64,000 bases of DNA from Deltaproteobacteria bacterium (GTDB lineage: Bacteria; Desulfobacterota; DSM-4660; Desulfatiglandales; Desulfatiglandaceae). The notes beneath the pieces are model-generated. The model was not told the DNA's origin. It saw only the letters and a program-made list of their open reading frames with translations, and did not search any database. This document shows, one piece after another, positions 35,118-45,024 of the stretch. The stretch lies in NCBI GenBank assembly GCA_021737785.1, contig JAIPDI010000022.1:1-64000 (forward strand). The letters are read 5' to 3'. Every line of letters starts with the position of its first letter. The first letter of the stretch is position 1. Position numbers and translations under genes: made by a program.

Positions 35118-35537
35118 CTATTTCTTCCGTTTCCTTGCAGTGTTTATAGAAGCTACCACCATAGCGACAATTTCATTAGCTTCTTTGTACAGGTCTGCCG
35201 TTCTGCTCTCATCCATCAAGCCGGATTCTATGATGAGTTCGATCCAATACATGGTCTCGTCCGCTTCCTCCTCAACAATCCCCATCTTGTTGATGAAATC
35301 GGCCGTTGACCGTGCCCTTTTGGCCGACCGGTAGTTGGCCCCCACACTGGTCCCGCAACGCAGTAGTTGACCCCGAATGACCCTTCCTTCATGCGTTTCC
35401 GGCAAGGTACTGGCCAGACGAATAACTCGCAATGCGAATTGCTTTGTCCTTTCTTTCAATACATCTTTCGAACGGGGAAGTCGGAGCTCGGAACGTGGAG
35501 TGGAAAATATGTCGGTTTTTTTGTCTTTTTCGGTCAT
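35118..35537 (-). CDS. Four-helix-bundle protein (S23/IVP family) carrying an in-frame repeat
   Basis: 139 residues. From VLKERTKQFALRVIRL onward, including GQLLRCGTSVGANYRSAKRA and MYWIELIIESGL, it is a standard four-helix-bundle protein of the 23S rRNA intervening-sequence group, whose function is unknown. Residues 10-23 (IFSTPRSELRLPRS) are encoded by GAACGTG/GAGCTCG/GAAGTCG repeats and have no counterpart in the family. The start at 35537 has GGGAGATTTTGAC before it. It interrupts a signalling operon. Confidence 0.85.
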   Translation of the reverse strand: MTEKDKKTDIFSTPRSELRLPRSKDVLKERTKQFALRVIRLASTLPETHEGRVIRGQLLRCGTSVGANYRSAKRARSTADFINKMGIVEEEADETMYWIELIIESGLMDESRTADLYKEANEIVAMVVASINTARKRKK

Positions 35538-35631
35538 GTCAAAATCTCCCTTGCTTGAATTTGCAGTTGGGAACTGGATGCTCAAAACTCAGAAGTATGA
35601 AATGGAAGACCTCTTCTCAGCCTTCCGCGCT

Positions 35632-35708
35632 CCGCGTTCCGATTTCCGCGTTCGTCATATTCCTCTCTTCACTCAGCTCCGCGTTCCGAGCTCCGACTTC
35701 CGCGTTCA
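35632..35708 (-). repeat. Two GAACGCG-type 7-bp arrays separated by a spacer
   Basis: On the minus strand: GAACGCG GAAGTCG GAGCTCG GAACGCG GAGC, a GAAGAGAGGAATATGAC spacer, then GAACGCG GAAATCG GAACGCG GAGCGCG GAAGG. It directly follows the stop region of the hybrid kinase at 35709. Confidence 0.75.
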
Positions 35709-38672
35709 TCACGTTCCCAACGTTTCCCTCACCTTCAAACACAGCGATTCAGGGGTAAACGGCTTCTGAAGAAAGGTCGCGTCCGAATCCAGGGCGCCGG
35801 CATGTGACAGGTCCCTGTCAGGAAACCCCGACATGTAAAGGACCTTAATCCCCGGACGCTGGGTCCGAATGCTCCCGGCCAGTTCCTGCCCCCCCATCCT
35901 CGGCATCACCACGTCAGTGATAAGGAGATGAATCTCTCCCTTGAATGCCTCGCTCACTCGAAGGGCTTCCTCGCCATCGCCGGCGGTCAGGACCCGGTAC
36001 CCGGCCTTTTCAAGGGCCTTGACGGCCAGTTCCCGGAGCGGTGCATTGTCTTCCGCCACCAGCACCACCTCGCCGCCGGCCTCTGTTTCTGCCGTCTCCT
36101 CTTTCAATACCCTCCTCGGGACGTCTTCGGCCCTGGGGAGGTAGATCTTCATGATGGTTCCCATGCCGGGTTGGCTGTAGGGCCAGATAAAGCCCTCGCT
36201 CTGCTTGACGATGCCATAGACCGTGGACAGCCCCAGCCCTGTGCCGGCCCCCCGCTCCTTGGTGGTAAAAAAAGGCTCGAATATCCGCTCCTGGAGGGTC
36301 TTATCCATGCCGGGTCCGGTGTCGGTCACTGCCAGCATCACAAAGGATCCAGGCTCTCCGGCGACGTCATGGGCATGGAAAAATGCCGTGTCCAGCTCCA
36401 CATTGGCCGTCTCCACGGTCAGGGTCCCGCCCTCCGGCATGACGTCCCTGGCGTTGACCGCCAGGTTCATGATCACCTGTTCCATCTGTCCCACGTCCCC
36501 CCGGATCTTCCACAGCCCCGGCGCCGGGATCATCCGCAGCTCGATGCTCTCCCTGACCAGACGCCGAAGGAGCTTGTCCATATCCTCAACCACGTCGTTG
36601 AGGTCGAGGATCTCCATCTGACGCGGCTCTCTCCGGCTGAAGGTCATAAGCTGCCGGGTCAGCATGGCCCCCCGCTCGCCGGCCTTTCGAATCTCTTCCA
36701 TATCCTCCCTGAGGGGATCGTCTTTCGGCAGATCGGCCTGGGCCAGCTGCGCATTGCCGATGATCGTGGTAAGGAGGTTGTTGAAATCGTGGGCCACGCC
36801 CCCGGCCAAGATCCCGATGGACTCCATCCTATGGGCCTGATGGAGCTGGGACTGCAACTTGTCATGCGCCTCTTCCGCCCGCTTGCGATCAGTGATATCC
36901 GTTATAAAGTTGAGCGTTGCCGGTTTTCCTTCCCACTCGATCAAGACGATATTGCTCTCCGCCCACCTGACCGCGCCCTCCCTGGTGATAACTCGAAAGG
37001 GATTTACCCCGGGCCCGGCCGCACCCTTCAATTGATTTATATGCCGCTCGGCCACTGTTTCTCTATCGTCCGGATGGATGTAATCACTAAAGGGCTTTCC
37101 AATCAATTCCTCAGGGAGATACCCCGTAACATCCGAAATCCTCCGGTTCACGAACATGATTTGCCCATCCTGTGCCACCAAGATGACTTCACCGGCATTC
37201 TCCACCAGCACCCTGTACTTCTTTTCGTTCTCCTGGAGGGCCTCCTCTGCCCGTCTCCGTTGTGTCTCATCGCTGTAAACCGAAACAACATCCCCCGAGG
37301 GCAGCTTGTACACAAAATTTTCCCGCCATCCGGCAATCCGCCCATCCTTATAGGTAGATATCGGGTGTCTCTCAGCCGTTCCGGTACGCCACACCCTTTG
37401 AAGGACCTCGAACAGGCCGAATTCCTTGACCCCGGGAAACACCTCGGTTACGCGACGGCCGATCAGGTCTTTCCGATCCACGTGATCGATTCGCTCCCCG
37501 GCCGAATTGAACTCGATAAATACGAAGTCCTCGCCATTGTCCACGGCCTCGTATACCGCGATGCCGTTTCGCGTGTTTTCAAATATCCCTTTGTACCTGG
37601 CATGACTGTCGCGCAATCCCCTTTCCGCCTTCTCGCGCTCCCTGATTTCCCGAACCAGATCGGCGGTCCTTTCCCCGACGCGTTGTTCCAGTTCATTATG
37701 GGCCTTTTGAAGGGCCTCCTCCGCCTGCTTGCGCTCGCTGATCTCATGCTTCAACCGCTCATTGATGATCGTCAGTTCCCGGGTCCGCTCAGCCACCAGT
37801 TTTTCCAGCCGGTGCTGAAAAAGGCTGCTGATCCCTTCGCCCGGCACCACTCCGCCTGTGCGAATCCCCCTCACAACGCCCGCCACCGCCACAAGAAAAT
37901 AGACGGCCCCGAGATACTGGGCCGATCTCCCCAACCATCCGATGGGACAGCCCACGGTTTTGGGGACGAGCACGCAGAAGAGACCGATGGCTATCAGAAA
38001 GAGCCCGAGACCGTACCAGTACTGAAAGGGGGCCCGCGAGCGGAGGAATAAAAGACCGACCAGCCCGGCAGAGAGAGCGAACAGGCCGACCGCACTCCCC
38101 AGTACGACCTGCCGGATCAGGGTGGGGCCCACGCCCTGAATAAAGAAGACCGGCGTGAACCCGTTGAGGGCCGCCATGAGCCACAGTCCCATAACCAGGA
38201 CCATCCCGAGATAAAGGCCCGCCACGGTGATCCGCCTGCGCCTCGGGCTGGATTCCGGTTCGATGCCGGCCAGGACAATTGCGGCGCCGGCGCAGTGAAA
38301 GGCCCCAGCCAGGAAAAAGCCCATGTTGTAGAAGGTAACGGCCTTGTTGGGCCCGTCTGCATCGCCGATGAGAAGGCCGGTCACGGAGGCGCTCAGTCCC
38401 ATGAGGAAGGCCCCGCAACTGAGGCCGAGAAGACCCATGGACCCGCTGCCCAGATAGGCCTTGATGGTGAAGTAGACGATGATGGCAGGGATCAGCGAGA
38501 GAAAGACCCCGTTCAGAAGCGTGAGGAGCCAGGGGGATTCAAACACGACCTCTGCATAGTCCGTGGCCGTGAAGAGGGCCAAAAGGACGATCAGCGCGGG
38601 AACCGGGAGTGCGGCGAGCGCCCTCCCCAAACGGGAAGCGGTATTACGATTCCATAACTTCGGACTGCTCAT
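35709..38672 (-). CDS. Multi-TM hybrid histidine kinase (PAS-PAS-HK-receiver)
   Basis: 987 residues. An N-terminal block of about eight TM helices (to about 270) is followed by a coiled coil (about 280-340) and two PAS domains. Then come HisKA with phospho-His in AGGVAHDFNNLL near 626, HATPase_c (GTGLGLSTVYGIV) and a C-terminal receiver (LLITDVVMPRMGG). Its kinase and receiver half is closely similar to the other hybrid kinases of this cluster, so they arose by duplication. Start context GGAGGGTGAAAGGGC. Confidence 0.93.
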   Translation of the reverse strand: MSSPKLWNRNTASRLGRALAALPVPALIVLLALFTATDYAEVVFESPWLLTLLNGVFLSLIPAIIVYFTIKAYLGSGSMGLLGLSCGAFLMGLSASVTGLLIGDADGPNKAVTFYNMGFFLAGAFHCAGAAIVLAGIEPESSPRRRRITVAGLYLGMVLVMGLWLMAALNGFTPVFFIQGVGPTLIRQVVLGSAVGLFALSAGLVGLLFLRSRAPFQYWYGLGLFLIAIGLFCVLVPKTVGCPIGWLGRSAQYLGAVYFLVAVAGVVRGIRTGGVVPGEGISSLFQHRLEKLVAERTRELTIINERLKHEISERKQAEEALQKAHNELEQRVGERTADLVREIREREKAERGLRDSHARYKGIFENTRNGIAVYEAVDNGEDFVFIEFNSAGERIDHVDRKDLIGRRVTEVFPGVKEFGLFEVLQRVWRTGTAERHPISTYKDGRIAGWRENFVYKLPSGDVVSVYSDETQRRRAEEALQENEKKYRVLVENAGEVILVAQDGQIMFVNRRISDVTGYLPEELIGKPFSDYIHPDDRETVAERHINQLKGAAGPGVNPFRVITREGAVRWAESNIVLIEWEGKPATLNFITDITDRKRAEEAHDKLQSQLHQAHRMESIGILAGGVAHDFNNLLTTIIGNAQLAQADLPKDDPLREDMEEIRKAGERGAMLTRQLMTFSRREPRQMEILDLNDVVEDMDKLLRRLVRESIELRMIPAPGLWKIRGDVGQMEQVIMNLAVNARDVMPEGGTLTVETANVELDTAFFHAHDVAGEPGSFVMLAVTDTGPGMDKTLQERIFEPFFTTKERGAGTGLGLSTVYGIVKQSEGFIWPYSQPGMGTIMKIYLPRAEDVPRRVLKEETAETEAGGEVVLVAEDNAPLRELAVKALEKAGYRVLTAGDGEEALRVSEAFKGEIHLLITDVVMPRMGGQELAGSIRTQRPGIKVLYMSGFPDRDLSHAGALDSDATFLQKPFTPESLCLKVRETLGT

Positions 38673-38695
38673 GCCCTTTCACCCTCCGTTCCTCC

Positions 38696-38760
38696 TTCTC
38701 CATTCTTCCTTCTTCACTTTTCCCTCAGCTCCGCGTTCCGACTTCCGCGTTCCGCGTTCC
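38696..38760 (-). repeat. Repeat arrays spanning a gene end (TGAAGAA and GAACGCG types)
   Basis: On the minus strand: GAACGCG GAACGCG GAAGTCG GAACGCG GAGCTGAG, then a GAAGAA/GGAAGAATGGAG stretch. The first array encodes the last residues (NAEVGTRS) of the kinase at 38725. Confidence 0.7.
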
Positions 38761-41700
38761 CATCGCCTCCCTCACCTTCCGGGCCAGGCCTTCCTGGGTA
38801 AAGGGTTTTTCGATAAAATGGACTCCTTCATCCAGCACCCCCTGGTGGGCGATGACGTTGGCCGTATACCCGGACATGAACAGGACACCGATGTTCGGAC
38901 GGATCTGCATGATCTCCGCCGCCAGGTCTTTTCCGCTCATCTTGGGGAGCACCACGTCCGTCATGAGGAGGTGGATCTCACCGGTATGGTCCCGGGCAAT
39001 GGTGAGTGCCCCTGAGGGGGTCGCCGATGTCAGCACACGATAACCCATATTTTCGAGAAGCCGTTGGGCCAATCGCAGCACCGACGCCTCATCCTCCACA
39101 ATCAGGATGGTCTCGCCGCGGCCCTGAGGCACTTCGGTCCGGGCCGCCTCTATGACCTCCTCCGCCGCTCCAAGATGCCTGGGCAGGTAGATCTTGATGC
39201 TGGTCCCTTTGCCCGGCTCGCTGTAGACGTTCACAAAGCCCTGGTTCTGCTTCACAATGCCGTACACCGTGGAAAGCCCCAGCCCTGTTCCCTTTCCCAC
39301 CTCCTTGGTGGTGAAAAAGGGCTCGAATGCATTGGTCAGGGTCTCCTTGTCCATGCCGGAGCCGTTGTCGCTCACCGCCAGCATTACATAATCGCCGGGT
39401 GCAAATTCCGGGCGGTCGGCACAATAATTCTTATCCAGCACCACGTTCTCCGTTTCAATGGTGATCTTGCCCACCCCTGAAATGGCGTCCCGCGCGTTGA
39501 CGCAGAGGTTGGCCAGGATCTGGTCGATCTGGGCCGGATCCATCTTGACCGGCCAGAGATTGGTGTCAGGCTCCCAGGATAGATCGATGTCTTCCCCGAT
39601 GAGCCGTCTCAGCATCTTGAGCATCCCCTCCACGGTCTCGTTTAAATCCAGGGCCTTCGGCGCGATGGTCTGCTTCCGGGCAAAGGCCAGAAGTTGCCGA
39701 ACGATGTCAATAGACTGCTTCCCGGCCTTCATGACCTCCTGAAGCTTTCCGTAGAGAGAATCTGTCTTGTCCAGGCCCTCCATCGCCAGTTCCGTGTACC
39801 CGAGGATCACGCTCAGTTTGTTGTTGAAATCGTGGGCCACGCCTCCCGCCAACCGGCCGACCGATTCCATCTTTTGGGCCTGATTGAGCTGGGCCTGAAG
39901 TTTCTCGCGCTCTTCCTCGGCCCGCCGCCGTTCGGTGATGTCTGTGTTGAATCCGTGCCAGAGGATGCTGCCGTCTGCCAATTTCTCTGGTGACGACTCG
40001 CCATGGAGCCATTTGACCGGTCTGCCGGGAATCTGAACCCGATATTCACATTGCCAGGTGGTCATGCGTTTGGCAGACAATTCAATTGAATCGGTTACCC
40101 TGCCCAAATCCTCGGGAAAAATCACCCTGATTATTGGAGAGAAATCTTCCTTCACGTCTTCCGGCGAACAACCGAAAATGTCCTTGATGGCTTCGGTGGT
40201 GAATGGCAGGCAATAGGTTCCGTCAGGCCTTCTCATGAACTGGTAAATCATTCCGGGAATATGCGCAGACAGTTTCTTAAAGCCCTCGTCACGCTCCCTG
40301 AGGACCGCCTCTGCCTGTTTCCGCTCTGTAATGTCCCGAATGATCATGCTGGAGCGTTGCAGACCATTTTCGTCGGTATAAATGGTTGAAGTGATTTCAG
40401 CGGGGAATCGGGTGTTGTCGGCACGGATCAGGGTTATTTCGCCTTGCACCTTGCCCGTTTTTGCCCGTTCTTCAAGCCGTTTCTGCAAACGGGGATCGGA
40501 CACATCCACCAGGGCGTTGCGGCCCAGTTTCTTGATCTCTTCTGCCGTCCGGCCAAACATCTCGCAGGCCGCTGGATTCACATCAAGGATGGATCCGTCC
40601 GGCGCAGTCAATAGAAATGCATCCAGAGAATGATCAAATAACGAGCGATATTGTATCTCGCTCTTTTGAAGGGCCGCCTCTGTCCGCTTTCGCTGGGTGA
40701 TGTCTTCCATGGAGGACATGATGCCGATAACGTCGCCCCGCGCATTGTAGATGGGCGCCGCGGAGAGGCTGGCGTCAAAGAGGCTCCCGTCCTTCCGCTG
40801 CCGGACAACCTCCACGCCCGAGACCCCGCCGTCTTCCATGATCCTTTTGCGCAGGGCTGAAAACTCATCTTGCATATCCTGGGGGACGATGGGAAGGGGC
40901 TTGCCCATGACCTCCCCGGCCGACCACCCGAAAATTTTTTCCGCGGATTCGTTCCAGGCCTGCACATTCCCCTCCAGGCCAATGCTGTACAGGGCCACGG
41001 GCGAACAGGCGATCATGGCCCGCTGGAATTCCACGCTCTCCTTCAGTTCCCGCGTCTTGGTCGCCACCTGCCTGCGCAGGGTCCACAACCAGAGGAACAC
41101 CGCCAGGAGGATGACGATCAGAGGAAGCAGGACCATGGCCGAGTAGCGGAGGGCATTCATGAGGGACGGGGGCCCCTCTTTGTAGCTGCCCAGCCATTTC
41201 TCGTAGATGCGGCGGTATTCGCCGCTTGTGTCCAGGATCTTCAGCCCTTCGCTGAACTGGGCCAGGATCGCCTTGTGACCACTAGGTGCGGCATAACAGT
41301 ATTCCAGGGGAAGGAATGCCTGCCGGCCGAGAACAAGATTCTTCCATCCCCGTTCTTCGATCAGGTAGAGGGAGGAGATTCGTACCGCAAGCGCGCAATC
41401 GTGTTTCCCTTCCGCCAGTTCACGCAATACATCCTCCTGGGTTTCGGCAAGGGAAACCTGGCCCCCCATCCCCTTTGCCACCAGGAAGTCGTGGGCCGCG
41501 TCCCCGCGTTGTACCACAATGCGTTTACTTGCCAGATCGGCAAACGTAGCAGGCGGGTCGCCCTCGCCCCTGCGCACAACGCTGACGTAATGACTCACCA
41601 TGTGCGGCTGGGTGAAGTCGAACTTTAAGTCACGTTCAGGCAAATAAAACATGCCCTGCATGACATCAATCTTTCCTTCTTCCATGCCCTGAACGATTTC

Positions 41701-42714
41701 CGCCCAGGGACCGAGGCGAATCTCGACGTCGAGCCCCATTTCCAGCGCGATGGCCCGCGTAAGCGCCACATTGTATCCTGCCGGCCGACCGTTCTCATCC
41801 AGGTATTCAAAGGGCGGATAATTGTGATCTCCGCCGACCACAATGGGCCGGTCGGTGGGGAGTTGGAGGGCCGCAAACCATTTGGCGTGAAGATGGCGGT
41901 AGGTCCCGTCGGCCATGACGATAGAAAGTCCTTCGTTGAGCAGGGCCAGCGTTTCCCGGTCTCCTTCCCTTACAGCAAAGCAGAAATCCTGGCGAAAGCC
42001 CTCAATGGGCCGGTCAATGACCCGCAGGTTGGTCAGCCCGGTTCCCTGGATAAGGCGCAGGGCCACCAGCCGCTGGATGACCACGGCGTCGTACTGATCC
42101 TCAGACAGTTGCCGCAGTGCCTCTTCAAATGTGGTCGTAGTGCGGATCTCTATGCCGCGCTTCTCCCTTCTCAGGAACTCTTCGGCGTTGTCCCCTTTCA
42201 TGACCGCGACCTGCCGTCCGCGCAGGTCCCCCATGTCGTGAATTTCCTTGTTCTTTTCCCGGACCACGATGGCGCCGTGCAGGGACATGTAGGGGAACGT
42301 AAAATCGAAGATCGGGTCTCGCTCCGGGGTGCGGCCCACAAGGGGGAGGGCCTGGACTTCGCCCTGTTCCAGCCAGCCGCGGACTTCTGCCCACGTTCCC
42401 GTGCGGAAGGTGACCTCCCGATCCATGGCCGCCAGGGCCGCACGCATCAGTTCAACCGAGAAACCGTCGACGCGTCCCTTTGCATCGACCATGCAAAAAG
42501 GCGGGTAGTCGATCTCGGAGGCGCTCCGGATAGGGGGGGCCGCCATTGCCCCAAACGGCATAGCCAGCATGCACGCCAGAGCCAGTACCAGGAAAATGCC
42601 CAGTGGTGAACGCGGAGCGCCGAGCTCGGAACGCGGAACTCGAAACCGTTTGAGCAAGGAGCAAGGAGCAGGGAGCTTGGAGAACGATTTCATGACGAGA
42701 TGATAACAATCCAT
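38725..42714 (-). CDS. Hybrid kinase with two periplasmic solute-binding domains
   Basis: About 1,329 residues. After a signal anchor (LGIFLVLALACMLAMPFGA) come two family-3 solute-binding domains in tandem (EIDYPPFCMVDAKGRVDGFS; DHNYPPFEYLDENGRPAGYN), a TM helix (MVLLPLIVILLAVFLWLW) and three PAS domains. HisKA (AGGVAHDFNNKLSV, near 960), HATPase_c and a receiver (LLMTDVVLPKMSG) complete it. Residues before the signal anchor (KLPAPCSLLKRFRVPRSELG) are encoded by GGAGCAG and GAACTCG repeats. The start at 42714 has GAGGTAGTC before it; 42741 is the longest option. It likely senses an amino acid-like solute. Confidence 0.9.
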   Translation of the reverse strand: MDCYHLVMKSFSKLPAPCSLLKRFRVPRSELGAPRSPLGIFLVLALACMLAMPFGAMAAPPIRSASEIDYPPFCMVDAKGRVDGFSVELMRAALAAMDREVTFRTGTWAEVRGWLEQGEVQALPLVGRTPERDPIFDFTFPYMSLHGAIVVREKNKEIHDMGDLRGRQVAVMKGDNAEEFLRREKRGIEIRTTTTFEEALRQLSEDQYDAVVIQRLVALRLIQGTGLTNLRVIDRPIEGFRQDFCFAVREGDRETLALLNEGLSIVMADGTYRHLHAKWFAALQLPTDRPIVVGGDHNYPPFEYLDENGRPAGYNVALTRAIALEMGLDVEIRLGPWAEIVQGMEEGKIDVMQGMFYLPERDLKFDFTQPHMVSHYVSVVRRGEGDPPATFADLASKRIVVQRGDAAHDFLVAKGMGGQVSLAETQEDVLRELAEGKHDCALAVRISSLYLIEERGWKNLVLGRQAFLPLEYCYAAPSGHKAILAQFSEGLKILDTSGEYRRIYEKWLGSYKEGPPSLMNALRYSAMVLLPLIVILLAVFLWLWTLRRQVATKTRELKESVEFQRAMIACSPVALYSIGLEGNVQAWNESAEKIFGWSAGEVMGKPLPIVPQDMQDEFSALRKRIMEDGGVSGVEVVRQRKDGSLFDASLSAAPIYNARGDVIGIMSSMEDITQRKRTEAALQKSEIQYRSLFDHSLDAFLLTAPDGSILDVNPAACEMFGRTAEEIKKLGRNALVDVSDPRLQKRLEERAKTGKVQGEITLIRADNTRFPAEITSTIYTDENGLQRSSMIIRDITERKQAEAVLRERDEGFKKLSAHIPGMIYQFMRRPDGTYCLPFTTEAIKDIFGCSPEDVKEDFSPIIRVIFPEDLGRVTDSIELSAKRMTTWQCEYRVQIPGRPVKWLHGESSPEKLADGSILWHGFNTDITERRRAEEEREKLQAQLNQAQKMESVGRLAGGVAHDFNNKLSVILGYTELAMEGLDKTDSLYGKLQEVMKAGKQSIDIVRQLLAFARKQTIAPKALDLNETVEGMLKMLRRLIGEDIDLSWEPDTNLWPVKMDPAQIDQILANLCVNARDAISGVGKITIETENVVLDKNYCADRPEFAPGDYVMLAVSDNGSGMDKETLTNAFEPFFTTKEVGKGTGLGLSTVYGIVKQNQGFVNVYSEPGKGTSIKIYLPRHLGAAEEVIEAARTEVPQGRGETILIVEDEASVLRLAQRLLENMGYRVLTSATPSGALTIARDHTGEIHLLMTDVVLPKMSGKDLAAEIMQIRPNIGVLFMSGYTANVIAHQGVLDEGVHFIEKPFTQEGLARKVREAMGTRNAEVGTRS

Positions 42715-42775
42715 GACTACCTCATGACCATCCATGGCCACATTCTGAACGCGGAAGTCGGAGCACGGAACGCGG
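42608..42775 (-). repeat. GGAGCAA and GAACGCG arrays in the leader of the hybrid kinase
   Basis: A GAACTCG/GAGCTCG array lies at about 42608-42645 and GCAAGGA/GCAGGGA units at 42653-42672, both inside the predicted N-terminus. GAACGCG GAAGTCG GAGCACG GAACGCG occurs just upstream at 42748-42775. Confidence 0.7.
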
Positions 42776-42882
42776 AAGAAACGACTTCATGGCCACCCTC
42801 GACAATGAAGAACTATGATTGAAGAGTGAAGAATGGAAAACGCCCTCCACCCGTACCAATTTCGCTTTTTTTTCTTCCTTAT

Positions 42883-44943
42883 TCATGCTTCATTCTTTGT
42901 TGTCCCCAGGGCCGCGGCCACCTTTTGCCGAAGCGCTTCAGCCGTAAAGGGCTTGGGAAGGAACATGACCCCTTTTGCCAGAATTCCGTTATCCGCGATC
43001 AAATCTTCCGTATACCCCGACATGTGGAGAACCTTTGTCCGTGGATGGATCTCCCGGATCTTTTCCACCATCTCCGGGCCTTTCATGCCGGGAAGGATCA
43101 CGTCGGCCAGGATCAGATCAATGGGCGTCCTGTGAGTGCGGGCCTGCTCCAGGGCGGTCTCCGGGTTGACGGCCTCAAGGACATGGTATCCGTACCCCCT
43201 GAGGAGTTCGCCGGCCAGTCTCAGTACGGAAGGGTCGTCTTCCACTACCAGGACCGTGCCCGTACCCTTGACGGGCCTGGGTCTTTCAATGGCCGTGGGT
43301 TCGGTCTCTTCTTCATCCAAGGCCAGGGGAAGATAGACCTTGAAGGTGGTCCCCTGGCCGGGCTCGCTGTAGACCCAGATGTCGCCGCGGTGCTGCTTGA
43401 CAATGCCGTAGGAGGTGGCCAGCCCGAGGCCGGTGCCCCTGTCGCTGTCTTTGGTGGTGAAAAATGGATCGAAGATCTGATTCAGGATCCCGCCCTCCAT
43501 GCCGACGCCCGTATCGGCAAACGTGATCATGGCATAGACGCCGGGGACGACGTCGGGCTTCGTCGAGCAATAGGCCCTGTCCAGGTCCACGATGGCGGTC
43601 TCGATGGCGAGGGCCCCGCCGTCGGGCATGGCGTCCCGTGCATTGACGGCCAGGTTCATGAGCACCTGCTCCAACTGGGAGACATCGGCTTTCACCCGCA
43701 CCGGGCCTCCATGGACCGACATCTTCAGCTGCACATCCTCCCCGATGACCCGGCGCATCAGCTTTTCAAACCCTCGCACCACGCCATTGATATCCACCAC
43801 CTGCATCTCGAGAACCTGTTTGCGGCTGAAGGCCAGCAGCTGCCGCGTCAGGTTACTGGCCCTGTTGCCGGCATCGCGAATCTGGGACAGCAACGAATGG
43901 TGGGGATGGTCCGGATGGAGATCTTGCAGCGCCATCTCCCCATAGCCCAGGATCACGGTCAGGAGGTTGTTGAAGTCGTGGGCCACGCCGCCGGCCAATC
44001 TTCCCACCGCCTCCAGTTTCTGGGCCTGAAGGAGCTGGGCCTGCAATTCTTCGCGCTCTGACTCGTCCTGCTTGCGCTCTGTGATGTCCTGGATCGTCCC
44101 CATGGCACAGATCGGCATGCCATCGTCGTCAAAGAGGGTCTGAAACCGTTCATTCACATATTTGACGGTTCCGTCCTTAAGAAGCAACCGGTATTCGATG
44201 TCGCAGGCCGTCTTTTTGGACAGCGAATCCCTGTGGGCCTTGGCCACATCGGCCCGGTCATCCGGATGGATTACCTCCATACCCATCAAGGTCTTGTACG
44301 AGGGATCAAAGGCCCCGGGTTTCACCCCTAAGATGCGGTAGATCTCATCCGACCATTCCAGTAAATCATTTTTCAGATCCAGCTCCCAGTGCCCGATATG
44401 GGCCAATTCCTGTGCCTCTTTGAGCCGGCGTTCAGACTGAATCAAGGCCCTTCGTTCCTCCTGGAGTTTTTCCACGGTCTCGGCCAGCTTCCGGGTAATG
44501 CTATTCTCATACATCTCCAGCAGGGTTTCCTGATGTTCCAGCGGACCCTCAGGGACGGGGAGGATTCCGTGTCGATGTTCCCTCAGCGCGTCTTCGAGGA
44601 TCTCTAAAAACTGATCTCCGTCCGTGGGCTTGACCACAAACCGGGACGCCCCCAGACCCATGGCCAGTTTCCGGTCGTCCTCGTCAACAAAGGTGGCCGT
44701 ATAAAAGATAAACGGAAGATGGCTCAGGGTGGGGTCCTTCTTCACCTCGCAACAGAGTTTGAACCCGTTCATAACGGGCATCATGATATCGGAGATAATG
44801 ACATCCGGCGGGTCCTCCTGGGCAAGCCGCAGGGCCTCCTCCCCGTTCTCAGCCGGCGTGACCTGGTACCCTCGGGATGTAAGGAGGCGCTCGAGCATGT
44901 AACGACTATCCGCATGATCTTCCACAATAAGAATCTTGCTCAT
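42883..44943 (-). CDS. Cytosolic receiver-PAS-kinase-receiver protein
   Basis: 686 residues with no TM helix. Receiver 1 (ILIVEDHADSRYML; VIISDIMMPVMNG) is followed by a linker coiled coil, PAS (about 185-300), HisKA (AGGVAHDFNNLLTVILG, near 323), HATPase_c (RGTGLGLATSYGIV) and receiver 2 (LILADVILPGMKG). The start at 44943 follows GAGGAGGTCCTGT. Two receivers on one kinase suggest phosphorelay control by another kinase, perhaps the three-domain sensor at 45401. Confidence 0.93.
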   Translation of the reverse strand: MSKILIVEDHADSRYMLERLLTSRGYQVTPAENGEEALRLAQEDPPDVIISDIMMPVMNGFKLCCEVKKDPTLSHLPFIFYTATFVDEDDRKLAMGLGASRFVVKPTDGDQFLEILEDALREHRHGILPVPEGPLEHQETLLEMYENSITRKLAETVEKLQEERRALIQSERRLKEAQELAHIGHWELDLKNDLLEWSDEIYRILGVKPGAFDPSYKTLMGMEVIHPDDRADVAKAHRDSLSKKTACDIEYRLLLKDGTVKYVNERFQTLFDDDGMPICAMGTIQDITERKQDESEREELQAQLLQAQKLEAVGRLAGGVAHDFNNLLTVILGYGEMALQDLHPDHPHHSLLSQIRDAGNRASNLTRQLLAFSRKQVLEMQVVDINGVVRGFEKLMRRVIGEDVQLKMSVHGGPVRVKADVSQLEQVLMNLAVNARDAMPDGGALAIETAIVDLDRAYCSTKPDVVPGVYAMITFADTGVGMEGGILNQIFDPFFTTKDSDRGTGLGLATSYGIVKQHRGDIWVYSEPGQGTTFKVYLPLALDEEETEPTAIERPRPVKGTGTVLVVEDDPSVLRLAGELLRGYGYHVLEAVNPETALEQARTHRTPIDLILADVILPGMKGPEMVEKIREIHPRTKVLHMSGYTEDLIADNGILAKGVMFLPKPFTAEALRQKVAAALGTTKNEA

Positions 44944-45024
44944 ACAGGACCTCCTCATCTACTATCGCGGTAAGAATGTACCATCTCGATATCCAAAATA
45001 ATACGCTTAATGAACGCATCAACG

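Noticed and set aside
35118-35537. Diversity-generating retroelement accessory protein (Avd-like fold)
   Set aside because: No reverse transcriptase or template/variable repeat pair is nearby; the protein fits the general S23/IVP four-helix family.
35928-38051. 707-codon open frame on the plus strand
   Set aside because: It is the exact antisense of the hybrid kinase at 35709-38672, with no recognisable domain. High GC at third positions keeps the opposite strand open.
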